64,000 nt of DNA from Entophlyctis helioformis (lineage: Eukaryota > Chytridiomycota > Chytridiomycetes > Chytridiales > Chytriomycetaceae). Of this stretch, positions 34,415-44,214 are shown piece after piece. The translations under genes were made by a program, and so were the position numbers. Under the pieces are notes generated by a model. It ran no database searches. It saw nothing but the letters and a program-made list of their open reading frames with translations, and had not been told where the DNA came from. The first letter of the stretch is position 1. Each line of letters starts with the position of its first letter. The stretch spans positions 1-64,000 of the forward strand of contig JAHLKH010000013.1 of the NCBI GenBank assembly GCA_025526915.1, in the 5' to 3' direction.

Positions 34415-36459
34415 TCACTTGCGTGCCGTCACAAGCACCTTGTATCCATTCTTGATAGACACGCTCAGGTCCATGACAAACTCGATGTCCTGGCCCTCGA
34501 CCAGCTTGACAGAAAACTGTCTGAACAGGTGGATCATCGCGACGCGCATCTCAATGTTGGTGAGCTTTTGGCCGATGCAAACCGTCGGCCCGTCGCCAAA
34601 CGGGATGTACGAGCCAACAACAGGCGGGGTTGCCCATCTCTCTGGGATGTACTCGGTCGGGTTGGGAAAGTACCGTGGGTCACGAGCCATGGCGTGTCCA
34701 TGAGCAAGAAACATGGCGCCCTTGGGGAACGTGTGGCCAAGGACTTGCACTTCAGTGGTGCTGTATCGCGACACGAGGCCGATGACTTCGTACAGCCGCA
34801 GGGATTCCTTGACGCACCAGTCGAGGTACTGGAAGAGATGCAGGTTGTCGGTGGTGATCTCGCCGTTTATCTTGGCATACACCGTGTCAATCTCTTGGAC
34901 GAGGAGGGCCATGGCTTTGGGATTGTGGCACAACGAAAGGATGATATGCGACATGGCACTTGCAGTTGTCCTGTTTGCCATGTCAGAGATCAATGCAATG
35001 CCATTGGGACGCTGCTGCATATACCATGTACTTACTGTTGTCCAGCAAGGAACAGGCCGAGCGTCTCGCCAACAATCTCAGTTTCGCTTAGTTTCTGTCA
35101 TGCACCGAGCCAAGCCTGTCAGTGCTGTTGCTGCTCAGCAAGCAAGCACACAAGCCTCACATCATCAGTGGCGCTGGCGTTCATGCTGTCTTGAAGCAGC
35201 CGGTCAAGCAGATCCATGTCCCATTTGCCCAAGCCAAGCCGCTCGCCGCGGGCCATGGCTTCGCGACGCTCACGGATGAACCCCTTGACAAGGTTATGGG
35301 TATACTCGCGCGTCTCCACGACTTGGGGCGAAGTGCTGGCCAACCCAGCAAGCGGCCAGAATCGTATCGGCACCTCGAACCGCTGTTGGTTGGTTTAGTC
35401 TTCAGATGCTGGGTCGAAAGTTTCTGTGAAGCAGCACAAACACCAACGCACCTGGCTGATGATATCAACAAGGCGTTCAAGCATTTCGCGATCCTGTGTG
35501 CACCATCGCATCAGCCGAGATGCTCTGCAAACATGCGGTAGCAAGCAGGCGTACCTTTCCGCGCGTGAATGACTGCAGGTCTTTGACCGTGTCAAAGTCC
35601 TTTGAAAACGCCACCTTGCCAAACACATCCAGTGCGATCGCTGAAGTGTAGTCCAGCACATTGATCTCAACGCCCATTGCCTCACTTTCCAGCGACCGGG
35701 ACCGCAACTCGGCAGCAACAACGTCCATGACAGCAGTGGTCGCCACCGCCGTGTAGCGCAGATTAGTTGGGTTAAATGCCGGCTGCAGCAACGTGCGATG
35801 ACGCTTCCACTTGTCGGCCTCTGAGATCATGAACAGAGCGCCTTCCAGGAGACCTCTGTGTGCGCAGGAGTGGAGACGGGAGTGGAGACAGGAGCGGAGA
35901 CGGGAGTGGAGACGCATGGTGTGAGATGCAGATGCAGATGCACGGTACATGCCGTGAACTGCTACAGCACACTAACTCTGCCAGCTCGTCTCTGTTTGGT
36001 TGACGTGCAAAGTCGGGCGAGGTGAGGATCTGCTTGCACGCCTCCGCTTCGGCAACAACGACAATCTCCCTGCTTGACGGTCAGTAACCAGGCACAGGAT
36101 AGCCCACATTCGTCATGCCAACGTACTTCATGAAAACCGACATGTGGACGATGGGTCCGTAGCGCTCGGACATCTGCGCAAAGAACAGGTGAACCTGCTT
36201 CCGCTTGACATAACTGTGCCGTACACCAGTCCGCCAGACCGCCACTTGGCATCAGCTCCACCGAACATTGCCGCCAGCTCAGCTTGCAGCAGCGTTCAAC
36301 GTACTGGAAGATGGTAAAGAAGACGCCAAAGACTGGCCAAACGTAGGGGCCAGGCACTCCCTTTGGTGCCTTTGGGGTTACGGCACGGGCTGCGAACCAC
36401 AGCAGCGAAGCACCAACGGCAAGCGCAGTGAGTCCCAGCTGAGGCAGTGAGAACGCCAT
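34415..36459 (-). CDS. Cytochrome P450 monooxygenase
   Basis: Multi-exon gene starting at MAFSLPQLGLTALAVGASLL (36,459), an N-terminal membrane anchor followed by the Pro-rich hinge PKGVPGPYVWPVFG. Downstream exons give KRHRTLLQPAFNPTNLRYT (C-helix region, near 35,800), KWDMDLLDRLLQDSMNA (near 35,215) and the I-helix region (MANRTTASAMSHIIL, near 34,970). The last exon gives the ExxR motif (KESLRLYE, near 34,805), IPERW, and the haem loop FGDGPTVCIGQKLT with the Cys ligand (near 34,575). It ends VSIKNGYKVLVTARK at 34,415. About six introns; exact limits at 35,380-36,370 are unsure. It is an ER-bound oxidase; the substrate cannot be told from sequence. It lies between the two ankyrin loci, on the same strand. 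Confidence 0.88.
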
Positions 36460-36646
36460 CAAACGAAAACGATTATCGGCGAGTGGGAGAGAAGCGTCAC
36501 TGCCACACATCGACTTTCAGGCAAGTCTGCTGGATGAATGCGGTGTATTGGGCAAGACAGACTCGGGAGTTGGAGGTCAGGAGAGACAGATCAGGCAAGA
36601 GGCTCAACGAGAAGCAGGCTGGGTAAGAGACTCGAGGAGAGACCGA

Positions 36647-36838
36647 TCAGAGAAACAGACTGGTAAAGATGACCACAAACAACGAGACCATGGGTGCCAG
36701 GTGCATGCCAGACAGACGGCGCGACGGGAGCGCGCCTGATCCAACAGGCACCGATCCGTCATTGTACGTCGAGTCGTACGCACCGGCAGCGGCATATCCC
36801 TGTGCGACATTCTCGTCAATGAAGAGCGACGGGTCCAT
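36647..36838 (-). CDS. Possible small tail-anchored protein
   Basis: A 63-residue frame upstream of the P450 on the same strand. It begins MDPSLFIDENVAQGYAAAGA and ends in a hydrophobic stretch (HLAPMVSLFVVIFTSLFL) at the extreme C terminus, as in tail-anchored proteins. The acidic and aromatic composition differs from random GC-rich frames. No family recognised; it could be an exon of a longer gene. Confidence 0.35.
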   Translation of the reverse strand: MDPSLFIDENVAQGYAAAGAYDSTYNDGSVPVGSGALPSRRLSGMHLAPMVSLFVVIFTSLFL

Positions 36839-37307
36839 GGACAGACTCGACGCAAAGTGTCAGAAGTATGTACGTACAGGTTGCTGATCCGGGAACAAGG
36901 AGCTTGTGCCTCCGCACGAGCGCACTTGTAGTGAACTGTCTTGACTGCGCGTCATATGAGCCAAGGCGTTAAACGATCATTGCCACCGAGCAGTGTTTTG
37001 TGGTTGGCAGGCAAGCGTGCCACAGCCACCATCCTGCTTTGGACACAGCGCAGCATGGCTGGCACAGACGGCTCAGATGGCAATGCAGGCAGTGTGGCCA
37101 GCCATCGACTGCAGTGGCATGCGGCTGGATGGCTGATGCGCTGCAATGCCAGACTGTGATGCGAGTGCAGCAACACAACGACAAGGCTGCAACTGCATGC
37201 ACTGATAGCGATCCCTCGCTGTGCATCACCAGCCGTGTTGTCTAAACAAGACAGACACGCATCATCGCATGTGCGTTCAAGAGTGGCACACTTTATTGGC
37301 AGGCTGA
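36839..37307. other. Intergenic stretch with two duplicated blocks
   Basis: Bases 36,873-36,968 repeat sequence from 32,903-33,056. Bases about 36,988-37,180 (gcagtgttttgtggttggcaggcaagcg...) repeat 38,568-38,690 in the same orientation. The second pair flanks the second ankyrin gene as direct repeats. No gene seen. Confidence 0.65.
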
Positions 37308-38429
37308 TCACGCCTGCTTCTCTGCAACTGCGCGCTCAAGAGGCACAACAAGCTTGCGATCTCCACATTGAGCCTTGGCTCTTCGCAACATCTCCGTCGC
37401 ACGCTCAAGGGTCATACTGTCCACCAGAACATCAACGATCGCTTCATCCTTCGCAAAAAAGAGAGCATAATACGTGAACTCGTATCCGCATGCGACAAGG
37501 AACTGCACGACCTCGAGGTGGCCATACTTGGCTGCATCCTTGATGGTGTTCACAGTGCATCCTTCCGTCCTGTTGGCATGTAGCCACTGCACAACATCGA
37601 GATGGCCACACATGGCTGCGTATTCCATCGCCTTCGTCGTGCAACCTTCCGTCCGGTTGGCATGGAGCCAGATGACAACGTCGAGATGGTCATAAGAAGC
37701 TGCACGATCCATCGCATCCGTTGTGCACCCTTCCGTTCGGTTCACGTGGAGCCACTGCACAACGTCGAGATGACCATTCTCCGCTGCCCAGTCCATCGCC
37801 TTTGTCGTGCATCCTTCTGTCCTGTTCTCGTGGAGCCACTGAACGACTTCGAGATGGCCGTCCATAGCTGCCCAATCCATGGCTCTATCCGAGCACGACT
37901 TGCTGCCTGCATCGTGCAGCATCTGAAGGATGTTGAGACTGCCGTCCTTTGCAGCCATATCCATTGCCAAACGTCCGTTGCAACTCTGGAACTTTCCAAG
38001 ATCAACGCCGTGATGCTCAACGAGGTGCTGAAGGAGCGCTGTGTGACCGTATTCAATTGCTATCCAGCCGAGAACGATCGGGTGCGAGAAGTCGACGAGA
38101 TCGAACCAGCCGTTGCGCATGGGGATGTGACGGAGCCGAGTCGCACCGAAGCATGAACGTGGATGAAGTCTGACAGATACCGATCGACTGTTCGATGCGA
38201 TTGAAGTGGCTGGCTCTGGAAAGCGAGTGCACAGGCGGCCGTACATGGACCGAGAACAGGCAGCGAGAACATGCGAGAGCAGGAGCTTGTGGTGTCGCTC
38301 GCCAGCTAGGAAGTGATGTCTGGCAGCCGAGCGAGGTCGCCTTGCCAGTCGATGTTGATGGCTTCCGTCCACAGGCTTCGACTGTCGCTTCGTCGAGGCT
38401 GTCCTTGTCGCCGAGCAGACCGTTGACAA
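37308..38429 (-). CDS. Ankyrin-repeat protein (second locus)
   Basis: The C-terminal part is a clean array of about 28-residue ankyrin units of the form AMDWAAENGHLDVVQWLH followed by .NRTEGCTT (about 37,490-37,910), ending in a diverged unit and a helical tail to 37,308. The DNA of the units is also very similar, so the array grew by recent tandem duplication. The N-terminal region resembles the first ankyrin locus (SMYGRLCTRFPEP, RLRHIPMRNGWFDLVDFSHP), but the register changes at least twice (near 38,300 and 38,125). A related frame continues upstream to about 38,510 (GKPAEVHAMILRQLAPHALV). It may be a pseudogene or carry assembly indels. Confidence 0.7.
   Translation of the reverse strand: MSTVCSATRTASTKRQSKPVDGSHQHRLARRPRSAARHHFLAGERHHKLLLSHVLAACSRSMYGRLCTRFPEPATSIASNSRSVSVRLHPRSCFGATRLRHIPMRNGWFDLVDFSHPIVLGWIAIEYGHTALLQHLVEHHGVDLGKFQSCNGRLAMDMAAKDGSLNILQMLHDAGSKSCSDRAMDWAAMDGHLEVVQWLHENRTEGCTTKAMDWAAENGHLDVVQWLHVNRTEGCTTDAMDRAASYDHLDVVIWLHANRTEGCTTKAMEYAAMCGHLDVVQWLHANRTEGCTVNTIKDAAKYGHLEVVQFLVACGYEFTYYALFFAKDEAIVDVLVDSMTLERATEMLRRAKAQCGDRKLVVPLERAVAEKQA
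37490..37910 (-). repeat. Tandem 84-bp ankyrin units
   Basis: Five adjacent in-frame units, each with GGCCATCTCGA(T/C)GT-like sequence on the coding strand and encoding NRTEGCT after the GHLDVVQWLH helix. Near-identity of adjacent units at DNA level points to recent expansion or homogenisation. Confidence 0.75.
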
Positions 38430-39300
38430 GAGCGTGAGGGGCCAGCTGCCTGAGTATCATGGCGTGCACCTCGGCTGGCTTGCCGTCCCAGTGGCTGCTG
38501 CCATAGGGAGGTCGGACCGCCTGCCTGCAGACTGCGACGACATCACGCCAGGCTGTATTGTTGGGCAGTGTTTTGTGGTTGGCAGGCAAGCGTGTCACAG
38601 CCACAATGCCGCTTTGGACACGCAGCGCAGCATGGCTGGCACAGACGGCACAGATGACGAGGCAGGCAGTGTGGCAGCCATCGACTGCCTCACTGAGAAC
38701 CACACTGCGTCAAGGGCGCTGTTGTCAACCGTGACGATCACCGAGCAACATGCAGTGGCGCACACTGCCACCACGAGGAACTCGGTGTTGAGCAGGCGGT
38801 CGTTGATCGTGTCCATGGCCGTCTGCTGTGTGATGTCCAACAGCCCACTCGCAACCATCGCACAGCAGAGCAACCAGGAGCGATCTGCACGAGAAGCAGT
38901 CCGGCATTGCATCTGCAGCCACGCCAGTCTGCGGCTGTCCGAGTGCCAGCATGCATTCACAGGACAGCTGCTGGCCAAGTTGGCCATCTGGGCGACTGCG
39001 AGCTTGTTGGGCAAGATCGCCAGGTGTGCATCCTCAGTGTTGGTGAACAGGAGGTCGACTGGCTTGGCAAGGTCGTCAACAGTCTTCCGAGTGCCAGCCG
39101 CCACCTGGATCAAGTCCACACAGCACACCAGTGGATGCACAGACAACCGCCAGACTTGGATGCTGTTGTTGGATGGATATGGATGCCTTCATTCCAAGTG
39201 CTCGCATTGCATGCCCCGACAGTCATGGCACATGCTTGCTGGCAGGATGGCAACGTCGGGCTGCCACGCCGCAGACACCAAGCGACTCAAACATCCATGT
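38430..39300. other. Repeat-rich stretch between ankyrin gene and kinase
   Basis: Contains blocks copied elsewhere: 38,455-38,510 (like 32,772-32,815), 38,568-38,690 (like 36,988-37,180) and 38,790-38,965 (inverted copy at 42,762-42,935). A minus-strand frame (about 39,146-38,595) includes ASGLLDITQQTAMDTINDRL within the inverted block. It is not convincing as a whole gene. Confidence 0.55.
38790..38965 (-). repeat. Inverted repeat, arm 1
   Basis: The minus strand reads close to 42,762-42,935 on the plus strand (..actcggacagccgcagactggcg.. to ..ggccatggacacgataaacgaccgcctgctcaac..). Together the arms bracket about 3.8 kb that is essentially the kinase gene. Confidence 0.8.
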
Positions 39301-39439
39301 GGCGGAGGAGATCCTTGGCAAACGACCGGTGCGACCAGACTGGCGACACAGACACACGCAGTGCACGAAGAGAATGCGATCATGCCGAGTCAGTCCTGTT
39401 GATGCCACCAGGCAGCATTGCCATGGCTCGCCAACAGTG

Positions 39440-42400
39440 CACTCACAGTTGCCCTTGATGCGCTTGATCTTGATGCCGCAGCTGGCCCGGTCCCGGCTTG
39501 CCTGTTCCAGGCAGCTGCGGCTCCAGGCGGATCTCGAACCGTGCCTGGCGTCTGTGGCCACGGTTGTCCTCGCACACAAGGACGTGTGCCAGCCCCGTGC
39601 AGCCGCTGCCTGAGGCGTGTAGGCTGACCATGCCAAGCGTCAGTCGATGCGCACAGCGATGCATGCCACGCATGCCACGCATGCCATGTGTGCAACACAC
39701 CGATCCCCTTGGACTGGAGCACGCGCTCCATCTCGGCAAGGACACTGGCAGCTGGCATGTCGGACTGCGTTGTCACTGTCCAGAGTCTGCCGAGTGCCAT
39801 GGAAGGCGTGTCAGTGAATGCCCTCAGCAGCCAGCCACCAGCCAGCCAGCCAGCCACAGTGCACGCCATTCAACCCACCCCTTGCACTGGATGTGGCGAT
39901 CCTGAGACGCCTTGCCGTGCCGTTTGCACGCACCGAGTCGCTGGCAGGCGGCGGCTGGTCATCGCCGGCCATTGTCTTGTCGCTGTCCGTCTTGGCGACT
40001 GGCGCACACGGCAATGCGGTTGCTGGCTGACCGGCAGCCCGACGACGCTCGGCCGCAACATCGCGCTCGAATGCCTCTTGTCGCTCGATCTTCTCGTGTG
40101 CCAGGTGATACAATGAGACGGCCGGGTCGCGCTGGTCGAGGGCGATGGTGGCCACCGATGTGAGCACGGCGGCCTTGCTGAACCCGAACCGTTGGACCTC
40201 GGCGACGGCGCGCAGGTCAGGGCTTGCGACGAGGGCCGGCCGGCTTGGGACGTGCGTGTCGATCGACGTCGAGCCCTTGGCCGTCATCCATCTGTCTCAC
40301 ACACCGCACATCAGCATCGCAGGCAGCAAGGCTTGATGCCACGCATGGCCAGACAGGCAAGAGACGCACGGGTGATGCAGGACTTGGTCGATGCTGGCAC
40401 GGCACTCTCGCACCGGATGCAGCATGTGCCTGGCCAGGTGCACAAAGTCTGTCCATGCACACCACGATCACAGTGTGAGTTGGCGATGCTGTTTGCTGGC
40501 AAAGCATCCGACTCAAAGCACGCCACTTGTGCACACTTGCCTTTGTCTGTCTTGGCCGGGAATGAGATCCTGGCCTCGAACCGTGCCATGGGCGATCGGC
40601 TCGGCTTCTTGGCGAACGTCTGCTGGAGTGCCGTGCGCTGGTCGTATGCGTCGCACTCCTCGTCCTGCTCCTCCTGAGACTTGATGGGCAGGAGGCCAGT
40701 GACCATCTCGAAGAACGTTACTCCGAGGCTCCAGATGTCGGCCTCGGGTCCGACGAATGCCAGTCCCAGAGCACACTCTGGCGACATGTACTCTGGTGTG
40801 CTGGAGTGGTGGATGGCAAGCACAGCAGGCGAGTCAGTGTGATGATCGCAGCATTGCAGCACGAGTACGGCATGGCAACTCACCCAATGTGCATATGGAA
40901 CTGCTTGTTGGGATCAATCGCCTCACTGAACCCAAAGTCAATGAGGCGGATCTGGTCGTCATTGCCGACCATGAAGTTGTCGGACTTGATGTCCAGGTGG
41001 ACAACGTTGCTCTGTTTGATATGGATGCCAAGTGGCGTGCTGTCAGTTTCGATCAGCAGATACAATCACAGTCGCATGCAAGTGCCGTGATACCTTGTGG
41101 CAGTATGCCACGGCAGACGCCATCTGCTGGCAGTACTTGCGACAAGTCAGGCCGTCAAGGAGGCGACCGTCCTCTGCCAGCGCCTTGAGCACTTTGAACA
41201 ACGATCCGCGCGGGAGATACTCCATCGTGATCAAGACATGGCCGGCGGTCTCGGCCACATCGACGACTTGCACGATGTACGGGTGGTGGAGAAGCTGCGT
41301 GAACAGCATCTCCATCTCGCGGTCCCGCTGGCTGTACGCGTCTGCCTCGTCGTCGCCCGTCTTGACTTTGGCAATGACCTTGGTTGCAAACTGTCGCCAT
41401 GACACCACGAGTGAGCCGTGACATTCAAGCTCGTGACAATGAACAAACACGCCATGAACATACAGGCAGACCCGTGCGCTTGTCTTGGATCAGACGCACA
41501 TGACCGCATGCTCCTTTGCCGACGTTGCTGCCCACGATGCAGTCTTGCAGCTGCCATGGGACGAGTGCCGAGTCCTCGTTTGCAGACGGCGATCCCGACA
41601 CGCGGCTTGACGGCATGCCTGGCAGCTTGGTGCCTCCGCCTGCACCGTATGCATCCAACAGCGATTGCGATCGGTGGGATGTGGCGATTGGCGGGGAAGG
41701 GAGTGTGCCAGCAGCGCGGCGGACAGCGACTTGGTGGTCCGTCAGAACAACGCCATTGTCGATGATCGGCTCGTCCATGAACTGCTTGCATGCACAATGT
41801 GAGCCATGCGTGCCATCCACAGACACAGCCATTGGCATGCGATGCACTCACGTGGAAGCCGTGCGTCTGGCGGATGTACTCGTCAAACGCCTTGGTCATT
41901 GTCTGGACGATCCCGCGGATCTCCTCGGGGTTCATCGCCTCGGGGTCCTTCACCAGCCGCGTGTACTCGGCGCTGTGGATGGGACCGGCACGAGCGACAC
42001 GAGCCTTGTGCGCAGCGTATGCGGCCGCGTTGGTTTTGAAGGCAGCCATGACACCGAACATGGCGTCGCTGATCGTGTGGCTGGGCGATGCCAGGCTGGG
42101 GACTCTTGACGGGGCAGCCACCGCATTGGATGCAGTTGGGACGGATGGGGCGGATGCGACTGCTGCGGTTGGGACAATACGCGACGCGACGGCAACCACG
42201 GGCTGCGCTGCGTTGTGGGCCACCGTGGGAGGACGGACAGATGCGGTCGGTCGGACGGTGTCATGAGACGACGCTCTGACAGCCGCGGTTTCGGCAGGGG
42301 AGACGGCGACGCCACGGAGCGAGACACGCGTCTGCTCGGGCTGAGTGCCAAGCGGCGACGCGTCGGTGATGCTGCGGCGCTTGAGGTTCCGGCCGACGAT

Positions 42401-42550
42401 TGACTTGAGCGAGCTGATGCCGCTTGCCCACGACGGCCGCTTTCGCGAGTTGGTTGTTTGCTTGGCTGGCGACCGTGCCGGATGCGTGTGCGATGCTTGT
42501 GCGGCCGTGCCATTGGTCTGAGGGGCGATGCTGCTTTGCGGCTGCTTCAT
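39440..42550 (-). CDS. Serine/threonine protein kinase with UBA-like and KA1-like C terminus (CAMK/AMPK-related)
   Basis: Exon 1 (42,550-41,852) is disordered and Ser/Pro/Ala-rich. Exon 2 brings the glycine loop VGSNVGKGACGHVRL (near 41,510). The exon from 41,390 has the catalytic Lys in FATKVIAKVK and helix C. Further exons give VVHLDIKSDNFMV (catalytic loop), IRLIDFGFSEAI (DFG) and STPEYMSPECALG with DIWSLGVTFFEMVTG. A segment near 40,180 (FGFSKAAVLTSVATIALDQR) looks UBA-like. Near 39,800-39,450 are VLAEMERVLQSKGI and IKIKRIKGN, typical of the start and end of a KA1 domain, with a one-base register change near 39,475. The HRD motif reads HLD: Arg is replaced by Leu while the catalytic Asp is kept. 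Layout points to the KIN1/MARK/SNF1 group. The 3' end is uncertain. Confidence 0.78.
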
Positions 42551-43244
42551 TGTGTGCTGATTGTGTGAGTAGAAGAGGGGCTCGGTGCGACTGTGGAGCG
42601 AGAGTGGCTGGAGCTGCGATGCTTGGCGAGATCGGATGTGCGAAAGTCGGGAAAGGCACTCACAATGGATGACGTGATGTGACTGGCTTTGGCGAATGAC
42701 GACTGCAGTCAGCTGTGTCTGCTCCAGCACGATAGGCACTGGTTGTCCTTGTGAATGCACGCTATCACTCGGACAGCCGCAGACTGGCGTGACTGCGGCT
42801 GCAATGATGGACTGCTTCTTGTGCAGATTGCTCCTGGTTGTTCAGCTGTGCGATGGTTGCGAGTGGGCTGTTGGACATCACACAGCAGACGGCCATGGAC
42901 ACGATAAACGACCGCCTGCTCAACAACGAGTGTGCAGTGGACAGCATTTCATTGGGCGATGTAGCGAAGGTGAGTGGGTATCACCGTGTGTGCAGAAGCA
43001 GTGGCTGCAGCAGCATCGGTGGCCTTGGCGAGAGCCTGCCCCATAGCTGTTTTATCAGCATCACGCCAGCAAGCCTTGCGACAGCAACTCCTGATCGCAG
43101 ACGTGGTGCGATCGCTCCTGTCGGCATACCATCTCGAGCTAGCTCAGTGGGCAATCCACATGTTGAGGCAAGCGTCCTCAATGTACACGCATCCCATCGT
43201 CGTTGAAAAATGCGTGTATTCAACATGCGATCCTGACAGAGTGT
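42551..43244. other. Intergenic stretch with inverted-repeat arm
   Basis: Kinase promoter side (to about 42,760), then the second arm of the inverted repeat (42,762-42,935), then about 300 bp with no recognisable gene leading to the 3' end of the dienelactone hydrolase gene. Confidence 0.6.
42762..42935 (+). repeat. Inverted repeat, arm 2
   Basis: Partner of 38,790-38,965 in opposite orientation. Translated, the arm includes VASGLLDITQQTAMDTINDR in both places, so it may derive from a gene fragment or a short element. Confidence 0.8.
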
Positions 43245-44114
43245 TCAGCACAAATGCTGCACAAACCACTCGGCAGTCTTCTTGGTCGCAGCGTCGCGGC
43301 CCACGCGCACATTCTCATCCAGCTCGCTGCCACGCACAGCAAAGCCGTGCTTGGTGCCCTTGTACGCGACCGCCTCAGAAGGCACGCCGGCGGCTGCGAT
43401 CGCCTTGAGCGCCTCGGCCTTGAGCTTGTCGCCAAACGCAAAGTCCGACTCGGCGAGCAGGAGGAGCGTGGCAGCGGTCGTGCCGCGGACATCTGTCGCG
43501 ACATCGACGACAGACGGGTGGGCGGCAATCGAGGCAGTCACGAGACCCATGGCGCCGAGGCGCAGAGCGTACTTGCCGCCCCAGCAGTATCCGACTGCGC
43601 CGATCTTGGCGCCGGGGACCGCGGCATGGATGTCGGTCAGCGCCGACTGCAGGAGCGGCAGGGTTTCGGCCGGGCCGTGGCGGTTGATGAACGTGAGCAT
43701 CGTCGGGAGGAACGCCATGAACTGCACACCCTGGACGAATCGGCCGAACATTGTGGGCTTGTCCTCAAAGAGGTGCTCGACGGACGTGGTGGGGCCGAGG
43801 GAGTCGCCCGTGTAGAAGTCGGGCATGAACACGGTGAAGCCGGTGAGCGATGCCAGCTTGTCGCACAGGAGCCGGGAGTTTGGCAGCTTCCAGCCAAAGG
43901 CATCGTGGATGAACAGGACGGCGCCTTTGGGAGCCGACGCCGGCGATGCGCTGGCTGGCGGGGTCGCAATGTAGACGTCGAGAGCACCGAGCCTGGACTC
44001 GGTTCCCGTTGGTTCGCCGGTCCAGACGTGGCCCTGCGCGCAGTCTGCGCACATGCCCGCCTTGGCGAGCTCCTCGTTCTGGTGCTGCTGCTGCTGATCT
44101 GGCTGCGATTGCAT
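43245..44114 (-). CDS. Dienelactone hydrolase family protein
   Basis: Alpha/beta hydrolase of about 289 residues in a single uninterrupted exon, starting MQSQPDQQQQHQNEELAKAG. The N-terminal MCADCAQGHVWTGEPTG is characteristic of fungal members. The catalytic triad is visible: nucleophile Cys in GAVGYCWGGKYAL, Asp in LLAESDFAFGD, and His in GTKHGFAVRG. GAVLFIHDAFGW contributes the oxyanion region. Members hydrolyse dienelactones or other small esters in the cytosol; the substrate is not predictable. Its start is about 100 bp from the 3' end of the carboxypeptidase gene, same strand. Confidence 0.93.
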   Translation of the reverse strand: MQSQPDQQQQHQNEELAKAGMCADCAQGHVWTGEPTGTESRLGALDVYIATPPASASPASAPKGAVLFIHDAFGWKLPNSRLLCDKLASLTGFTVFMPDFYTGDSLGPTTSVEHLFEDKPTMFGRFVQGVQFMAFLPTMLTFINRHGPAETLPLLQSALTDIHAAVPGAKIGAVGYCWGGKYALRLGAMGLVTASIAAHPSVVDVATDVRGTTAATLLLLAESDFAFGDKLKAEALKAIAAAGVPSEAVAYKGTKHGFAVRGSELDENVRVGRDAATKKTAEWFVQHLC

Positions 44115-44214
44115 TTCGGCCGTGATTGATGATCGCTATGAAGATAAACCCGCTTCAGCCGAAATGTGTTCATTCAAAGGTCATTCACAAGGGTGGTGGT
44201 GCACAGCAAGACAC

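Noticed and set aside
37308..38429. Giant-virus origin of the ankyrin gene
   Set aside because: The GHLDVVQWL repeat style is shared by viruses, protists and fungi; nothing here shows transfer.
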